Source of the DNA: Actinomycetes bacterium
GTDB lineage: Bacteria; Actinomycetota; Coriobacteriia; Anaerosomatales; JAJZPX01
NCBI GenBank assembly: GCA_021811025.1
Contig: JAJZPX010000097.1
Span: forward strand, 1-7,306
Direction of reading: 5' to 3'
DNA: 7,306 bases
Shown: positions 1 through 3,483 of the stretch, piece after piece
Position numbering within the stretch: the stretch's first letter is position 1
Layout: the number at the start of each line of letters is the position of its first letter
Translations under genes and position numbers: made by a program
Notes under the pieces: model-generated
What the model was told of the DNA's origin: nothing
The model's database searches: none
Seen by the model: only the letters and a program-made list of their open reading frames with translations

Positions 1-60
1 GGCGCTCCTGCAGGGATCGTGCCTCGTCGAAGCGGCTCGAGAGGGGAGGCGCCGGCGCGG

Positions 61-69
61 TGCTATACT
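61..69 (+). promoter_or_regulatory. Extended -10 promoter of the ArsR gene
   Basis: TGC followed by TATACT (64-69) matches the extended -10 pattern TGn-TATAAT at five of six hexamer positions. No convincing -35 hexamer lies 16-18 nt upstream, where the sequence is G-rich; a TGn extension commonly compensates for a poor -35. Transcription would be expected to begin near position 76, inside the inverted repeat that follows directly. The AT-rich patch stands out in otherwise GC-rich DNA. Bases 1-60 contain no start codon on the minus strand and no sign of a gene end, so they look like upstream intergenic DNA. The assignment is inference from motif match and position. Confidence 0.6.
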
Positions 70-89
70 ACTTCGACGTGTGTCGAAGT
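70..89. promoter_or_regulatory. Inverted-repeat operator, probable ArsR binding site
   Basis: The arms ACTTCGAC (70-77) and GTCGAAGT (82-89) are perfect reverse complements separated by four bases (GTGT). The repeat begins immediately after the -10 hexamer and covers the expected transcription start, so a bound dimer would block initiation. ArsR/SmtB-family repressors bind short inverted repeats overlapping their own promoters, so autoregulation is the natural reading. A copy of the half-site GTCGAAG also occurs at 26-32 without an obvious partner arm. Binding itself is inferred, not shown. Confidence 0.65.
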
Positions 90-110
90 TATCATCCCTC
101 GGAGAGGCCG

Positions 111-440
111 ATGCCGACGAACGACGGGCGCACGGACCTGCTCTTCCGGGCGCTGGCCAGCAAGACCCGCCGCGAGATCCTGAGACTCCTGGCGACCGAC
201 GCGGGAGCCGGGGACTCGCGATGCTGCGGCGACCAAGTGTGCGCGTGCGTGTTCGCCGAGCGCCTCGGCCTATCCGCGCCCACGGTGTCCCACCACATGA
301 GGGTACTGCTCGACACCGGGCTCGTCTCGGCCGAGAAGCGCGGGCTGTGGGTGTACTACCAGCTCGTCTCGGAAGCGCTGGAGCCGCTTCTGAGCGAGCT
401 CGCGTCACTGGCCCCTCACTCCGCCGAGGGCAGCGCGTGA
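111..440 (+). CDS. ArsR-family metalloid/metal-sensing transcriptional repressor
   Basis: A 109-residue cytoplasmic winged-helix repressor of the ArsR/SmtB family, which leaves its operator when a metal or metalloid binds. The N-terminal helix carries the family pattern FRALASKTRREILRLL (12-27). The recognition helix-turn-helix is around 50-66 (AERLGLSAPTVSHHMRVL), followed by the wing, ending in GLWVYYQL (78-85). Cys44-Ala-Cys46 lies just before the recognition helix at the place of the CxC As(III)/Sb(III) site in classical ArsR, and Cys38-Cys39 sits six residues earlier, giving a four-thiol cluster. The ATG at 111 is chosen because GGAG (101-104) precedes it by six bases. The in-frame GTG at 60 lies upstream of the -10 hexamer and operator and so could not be in the transcript. 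A phosphoesterase gene follows after 59 nt on the same strand. The family is secure; arsenic or antimony as the ligand is inferred from the cysteines, and another thiophilic metal is possible. Confidence 0.93.
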   Translation: MPTNDGRTDLLFRALASKTRREILRLLATDAGAGDSRCCGDQVCACVFAERLGLSAPTVSHHMRVLLDTGLVSAEKRGLWVYYQLVSEALEPLLSELASLAPHSAEGSA

Positions 441-499
441 GCGGCCGGGCGGCGGGGCATCTCGACGCAGGAACGGCGACCGGGCTGGAGGACTCCTAG

Positions 500-1288
500 A
501 TGCGAAGGATCGCGCTCATCTCCGACATCCACGGCAACTCGACGGCGCTCGACGCCGTGCTCGCCGACATCGATGCCTCGGGCGTCCGCGAGGTGTTCTG
601 CCTGGGCGACCTCGTCGGCTATGGTCCCGACCCGCGCGGCGCAATCGCACTCGTGAGGGAGCGCGGGATCCCGTGCATTCGCGGGAACTACGACGACGGG
701 ATCGGCTTCCGCAGGAAGGGCTGCGGATGCTTCTACGCGACGCCGGAGGCGAAGGCGGACGGCGACGCCTCGTACAAGTTCACCGACGCCATCCTCTCCG
801 ACGAGGACCGCGCGTGGCTGGCGTCGCTGCCGGAGCTGCGACGGCTCGAGATGGGCGGCCTGCGCGTCCTGCTCGCGCACGGGAGCCCGCGCAAGATCAA
901 CGAGTACCTGATGCCGGACAGGCCCGAGAGCCAGCTCGTCCGTCTGGCGGAGTCCGCCGAGGCGGACGTCGTGTGCGTGGGGCACGTCCACATGCCGTAC
1001 CACCGCGTGATGGACGGCTCGGGCGGGCGTCGGATCCACTACGTCAACGCCGGCTCCGTCGGCAAGCCGAAGGACGGCGACCCGAGGGCGTGCTGGGTGG
1101 AGGTCGTGCTTCTCGACGCGGCCGAGCCGGCTCCGCTGGCCGAGGTGTTCGAACCTGCCGGCGGGGGGGAGTCCTGGGTCGGCTCGGTGGTCCACCGCGT
1201 CGGCTACGACGTCGGGTCCGTCGCGTCCGCGGTGATCGCGGCGGGACTGCCGGCGACGCTGGCGGAGGCGCTGCGCGCTGGCGCCTGA
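500..1288 (+). CDS. Calcineurin-like metallophosphoesterase (YfcE/MJ0936-type superfamily)
   Basis: A 262-residue cytoplasmic phosphoesterase that hydrolyses phosphomono- or phosphodiesters with a two-metal centre. All signature motifs are present: D9-I-H11-G-N, G36-D37-L-V-G-Y-G-P-D-P, G62-N63-Y-D (Tyr in place of the more usual His), H127-G and G161-H162-V-H164. Between GNYD and the second half lies K73-G-C75-G-C77-F-Y, so two cysteines sit close in sequence to metal ligand N63. Residues after about 200 form a C-terminal extension, making it longer than the roughly 180-residue YfcE. The start is the ATG at 500 with GGAGG (487-491) eight bases upstream. The gene lies 59 nt behind the ArsR gene with no promoter seen between them, so it may belong to the same transcript and be induced by the ArsR ligand. 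Substrate is unknown. The superfamily is certain; the metalloid link is inference. Confidence 0.92.
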   Translation: MRRIALISDIHGNSTALDAVLADIDASGVREVFCLGDLVGYGPDPRGAIALVRERGIPCIRGNYDDGIGFRRKGCGCFYATPEAKADGDASYKFTDAILSDEDRAWLASLPELRRLEMGGLRVLLAHGSPRKINEYLMPDRPESQLVRLAESAEADVVCVGHVHMPYHRVMDGSGGRRIHYVNAGSVGKPKDGDPRACWVEVVLLDAAEPAPLAEVFEPAGGGESWVGSVVHRVGYDVGSVASAVIAAGLPATLAEALRAGA

Positions 1289-1345
1289 CCCCGCGACCGC
1301 CCGCGCCGCCCCCTTTGCCGCATACTGGCCTCGTCCGGGCGTTGT

Positions 1346-1387
1346 GAGGTGAGCGGCTTGTCGAGCGCGAAGAGCGGCGCGGCGTGA
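1346..1387 (+). other. Candidate 9-codon leader ORF coupled to the methylase start
   Basis: A clear Shine-Dalgarno stretch, GAGGTGA (1346-1352), lies about 30 nt upstream of the methylase GTG, too far to serve it. Five bases after this stretch a TTG (1358-1360) opens a short frame that would read MSSAKSGAA and stops with TGA at 1385-1387. That stop overlaps the methylase GTG (1384-1386) as GTGA, the usual arrangement for re-initiation. Alternatively, these codons are the real methylase N-terminus separated from it by a frameshift, or the match is chance. There is no protein-level support for a sequence this short. Confidence 0.35.
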
Positions 1388-2448
1388 TCAAGTACCTCGG
1401 CTCGAAGCGGGCGCTCGTCCCGCTCATCACGGACGTCGTCCGCCGCATGCCGGGCGTCCGCGTCGTCGGCGACCTCTTCAGCGGCACGTCGCGCGTGGGG
1501 CACGCGCTGAAGGCCGCCGGCTACGAGGTAACCGCGAACGACCACAACTCCTACGCGTACGTCCTCGCCCGCTGCTACGTGCAGGCGGACGCGACGCGCG
1601 TGTCGGCCGAGGCCGAACGGCTCGTCCGCGAGCTGCAGCGGCTGCCGGGCTCGCCCGGCTACTTCACCGAGACGTTCTGCGTCCGCTCGCGCTTCTTCCA
1701 CCCGAAGAACGGCGCTCGTGTCGACGCGATCCGCGAGCGCATAGCCGGGCTCGACCTCGACCCGGACCTCGAGTCGGTGCTGCTCGTGTCGCTGATGGAG
1801 GCCGCAGACCGCGTTGACTCGACCACCGGCGTGCAGATGGCGTACCTGAAGACCTGGGCGCCTCGCGCCCTGAACGACCTCGAGCTCCGGCTCCCGCATG
1901 TGCTGCCCGGCCACGGCACGGCCCTCCACTCGGACGCGCTCCACGCCGCGCGATCCGTGCAGCTCGACCTCGCCTACCTCGACCCTCCCTACAACCAGCA
2001 CAGCTACCGCGGCAACTACCACATCTGGGAGTCGCTCGTGCGGTGGGACAAGCCCGAGGTGTACGGGGTGGCGTGCAAGCGGCTCGACTGCCGCGACTAC
2101 CGCAGCGACTTCAACTCGCGGTCGCGAGCGCTCGAGGCGCTTCGGCGGCTGGTGGAGGCGGTGAGCGCGCGGCACCTGATCGTGTCGTTCAGCGACGAAG
2201 GCCACGTCTCGCGCGCGGAGATCGAGGGCGTCCTCGCCGGCCGGGGGCACCTCGTGACGCTGGAAATGGACTTCAAGCGGTACGTCGGCGCGCAAATCGG
2301 GATCCACAACCCGGCGGGCGAGAAGGTCGGCCGGGTGAGCCACCTGCGCAACACCGAGCAGCTGTTCGTGCTCACGCCCGACGACGAGGCCGCCGCCTCG
2401 CTCCAGGCCCTCCGGCCGCTCGCCGGCGATCAGCTGCCGCTACTCTAG
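1384..2448 (+). CDS. Adenine-specific DNA methyltransferase, Dam/D12 class (COG3392-like)
   Basis: A 354-residue DNA N6-adenine methyltransferase that would transfer methyl from S-adenosylmethionine to adenine in a short target. Motifs run in the order of the alpha (Dam-like) group: an N-terminal motif X equivalent, KYLGSKR (3-9); motif I, D30-L-F-S-G-T-S-R-V-G, for AdoMet; an N-D pair in VTANDHN just after the next strand; the central target-recognition part; and catalytic D200-P-P-Y203 followed by NQHSYRGNYHIWESL. A later SFSDEGH resembles the Dam SNSD region. The GTG at 1384 is the only reasonable start because an in-frame TGA lies at 1345-1347 and the start gives the usual N-terminus of the family; only a weak GAAGAG (1369-1374) precedes it. 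No restriction endonuclease, specificity subunit or mismatch-repair gene is in view, so it is a solitary methylase here. It ends convergently with the DUF2892 gene. Target sequence cannot be read from the protein. Confidence 0.92.
   Translation: MIKYLGSKRALVPLITDVVRRMPGVRVVGDLFSGTSRVGHALKAAGYEVTANDHNSYAYVLARCYVQADATRVSAEAERLVRELQRLPGSPGYFTETFCVRSRFFHPKNGARVDAIRERIAGLDLDPDLESVLLVSLMEAADRVDSTTGVQMAYLKTWAPRALNDLELRLPHVLPGHGTALHSDALHAARSVQLDLAYLDPPYNQHSYRGNYHIWESLVRWDKPEVYGVACKRLDCRDYRSDFNSRSRALEALRRLVEAVSARHLIVSFSDEGHVSRAEIEGVLAGRGHLVTLEMDFKRYVGAQIGIHNPAGEKVGRVSHLRNTEQLFVLTPDDEAAASLQALRPLAGDQLPLL
2445..2448. other. Shared stop codons of two convergent genes (CTAG)
   Basis: The palindrome CTAG supplies the TAG of the plus-strand methylase (2446-2448) and the TAG of the minus-strand DUF2892 gene (2445-2447 read on the other strand). 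The two genes therefore overlap by four bases end to end, and no intergenic terminator can exist between them. Confidence 0.85.
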
Positions 2449-2657
2449 TCGCACGTGCAGCCGTCGGGCACGCGTCGGACGCCCAGCGCGCGAAGCACGG
2501 CCATCATCGGGCACCAGCCGAGCACCCCGCCGGAGAGCAGGCTCACGCCGACGATCGCGGTCAGCAGGAACCACGCAGGGTGGGCGAAGTAGCCGAGCGC
2601 CACGCTGGCCAGGACGAACACGCCGGCGATGAGGCGCAAGTAGCGGTCGAGGTACAT
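2445..2657 (-). CDS. Small DUF2892-type inner membrane protein
   Basis: A 70-residue protein with an N-terminal DRYLRLIAG pattern typical of DUF2892 (the membrane part of YgaP-like proteins). Two hydrophobic segments follow, about 9-24 and 28-47, separated by a short HPAW turn. The family signature G47-W-C49-P then leads into a short amphipathic tail. The tail ends in D65-G-C67-T-C69-D, so there are three cysteines in the last 22 residues. The ATG at 2657 has an excellent AAGGAGG (2666-2672 on this strand) eight bases upstream, which rules out the longer frame that reads in from further upstream. It is transcribed away from the ferritin-like gene across a 139-bp gap. In other proteins this domain is joined to rhodanese domains, suggesting a sulfur or redox role at the membrane, but its function is not established. 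No rhodanese is present here. Confidence 0.85.
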   Translation of the reverse strand: MYLDRYLRLIAGVFVLASVALGYFAHPAWFLLTAIVGVSLLSGGVLGWCPMMAVLRALGVRRVPDGCTCD

Positions 2658-2796
2658 CGTTCGGTCCTCCTTGCGGTGTGAGCCTTCTGTACCCCGATAG
2701 GTATTCTCGTGCCACCTCGAGGCCGCGCCGCCTCTGATCCCCCCGTCTTGGGAAAGTACAGCAGCGCCGGTATCGGCCGAAGGGAGGAGGCCCGCG
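2658..2796. promoter_or_regulatory. Divergent intergenic region between DUF2892 and ferritin-like genes
   Basis: These 139 bases must carry the promoters of both flanking genes because they diverge. Both genes have strong ribosome-binding sites: AAGGAGG for the minus gene and GGGAGGAGG (2782-2790) for the plus gene. No convincing sigma70-type -35/-10 pair was found on either strand. CCGATA (2694-2699) and TATCGG (2771-2776) are complementary and each lies next to a GGTAT, but they are about 70 bases apart. The assignment rests on gene orientation only. Confidence 0.4.
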
Positions 2797-3258
2797 GTGG
2801 AACGAGACGATCTGCTTCGCAAGCTCGAGTCGCTCGCGCAGCTGGACACGGACGCGGTGCGCGTGTACGACGAGGCGCTCGAGCACACGACGGACGACGA
2901 GGTGCGGGAGGCGTTCCAACGGTTCCAGGGGGAGCACCAGTACCACGCCACAACGCTGGCCGACACGATCGAGCGGCTCGGCGGCAAGAGGCCGGACCTC
3001 AAGGTCGACCTCGCGGGGCATCTGGCCGACTGGGTCACGTCGATGCGCAGCATCCGGGGAACGCAGGGCGCGCTGCACGCGATGGAGACGGCCGAACGCT
3101 ATCACAACCGCCACTACGACGAAGCCGTGACTTGGGACCTCGGCGACGCAGACCTCGCCACGACGCTCCGCCGGTTCTCCGACGACGAGAAGAGGCACCT
3201 CGCCTTCGTCGAGGATAAGCTGGGGAAGGTGGCCGCCACCCCGGGAACCTCAAGGTGA
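2797..3258 (+). CDS. Ferritin-like helical-bundle protein, probable diiron site
   Basis: A 153-residue soluble, almost entirely alpha-helical protein with the carboxylate and histidine spacing of the ferritin-like superfamily. Helix A includes Y24-D-E26, helix B G45-E46-H47-Q-Y-H50, helix C E97 and E100-R-Y-H103, and helix D E131-K-R-H134. The ExxH motifs on helices C and D are the clearest metal-ligand candidates. Such bundles bind two irons (or manganese) and serve in iron storage, peroxide removal or oxidation. No Cys-x-x-Cys rubredoxin domain is attached, so it is not a full-length rubrerythrin. The GTG at 2797 is preceded by GGGAGGAGG (2782-2790) at six bases. Its TGA overlaps the GTG of the DUF2769 gene. 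It resembles short ferritin-like families such as DUF2383 in size, but I cannot assign the exact family; the role of the metal site is inference. Confidence 0.8.
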   Translation: MERDDLLRKLESLAQLDTDAVRVYDEALEHTTDDEVREAFQRFQGEHQYHATTLADTIERLGGKRPDLKVDLAGHLADWVTSMRSIRGTQGALHAMETAERYHNRHYDEAVTWDLGDADLATTLRRFSDDEKRHLAFVEDKLGKVAATPGTSR

Positions 3259-3479
3259 GACCGGGCGACGACGAGCGGAACGCCGGCAGGTGCCTCTGCC
3301 CCGGCTGCCCGACGTACGACGACTGCATGACCGGCAACGGCGAGCGGCTGTTCTGCGCGCGCGGCAAGACGGACTGCGGCCCGTGGGCCAAAGGATGCAT
3401 ATGCGGGGAGTGCCCGGTGTGGTCGGAGTTCGGCCTCGCCGGCTATTACTTCTGCGTAGAGGGCGCAGCCGGCCCGTAG
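3255..3479 (+). CDS. Cysteine-rich DUF2769-type small protein
   Basis: A 74-residue protein with ten cysteines: 13, 15, 18, 24, 34, 41, 48, 50, 53 and 67. The order C-x-C-x2-C-PTYDDC, LFCARGKTDC, GCICGECPV and a final YYFC-x-EG-x-A fits the DUF2769 pattern, in which CxC-x2-C occurs twice. This is consistent with binding metal ions or an Fe-S cluster, but no function is established for the family. There is no signal peptide or membrane segment. The GTG at 3255 overlaps the TGA of the ferritin-like gene (GTGA, 3255-3258), and no good Shine-Dalgarno precedes it, so it is probably translated by re-initiation from the gene upstream. That arrangement argues for a shared function, possibly electron or metal delivery to the helical bundle. 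Its stop abuts that of the convergent phosphatase gene. Confidence 0.85.
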   Translation: MRPGDDERNAGRCLCPGCPTYDDCMTGNGERLFCARGKTDCGPWAKGCICGECPVWSEFGLAGYYFCVEGAAGP

Positions 3480-3483
3480 CTAC
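3476..3483. other. Abutting convergent stop codons within an 8-bp palindrome
   Basis: GTAGCTAC is its own reverse complement. It contains the TAG of the DUF2769 gene (3477-3479) directly followed by the reverse-strand TAG of the phosphatase gene (3480-3482), with no base between them. A weak hairpin (CTCCG 3485-3489, CGGAG 3493-3497) lies just beyond on the plus strand but has no T-run. Confidence 0.8.

Noticed and set aside
60..110. In-frame GTG at 60 that would lengthen the ArsR protein by 17 residues
   Set aside because: It lies upstream of the -10 hexamer and operator and lacks a ribosome-binding site, while the ATG at 111 has GGAG at good spacing.
487..496. GGAG-GA-CTCC hairpin covering the phosphoesterase ribosome-binding site
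   Set aside because: A two-base loop is too small to close a four-base stem.
416..1195. Long open frame on the minus strand opposite the phosphoesterase
   Set aside because: Its product is Arg/Ala/Val/Leu-rich with no recognisable motif, and the plus strand encodes a complete enzyme; such antisense frames are expected in very GC-rich DNA.
1266..1316. Hairpin AGGCGC...GCGCCT at the end of the phosphoesterase gene, followed by CCCCCTTT, as a terminator
   Set aside because: Six-base stem with a nine-base loop inside the coding end, 27 bases from a run of only three T; not distinguishable from chance in GC-rich sequence.
1385..1390. TGATCA (a GATC site) overlapping the methylase start codon as a self-regulatory methylation site
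   Set aside because: The methylase target is unknown and GATC is common in this window, so its position is not informative.
1204..2343. Open frame of 379 codons on the minus strand across the methylase
   Set aside because: It lies opposite a gene with complete methylase motifs and has low-complexity composition.
2748..2776. TTGGGA with TATCGG at 17-base spacing as promoter of the ferritin-like gene
   Set aside because: The hexamers match poorly, and transcription would begin inside the ribosome-binding site at 2782-2790.
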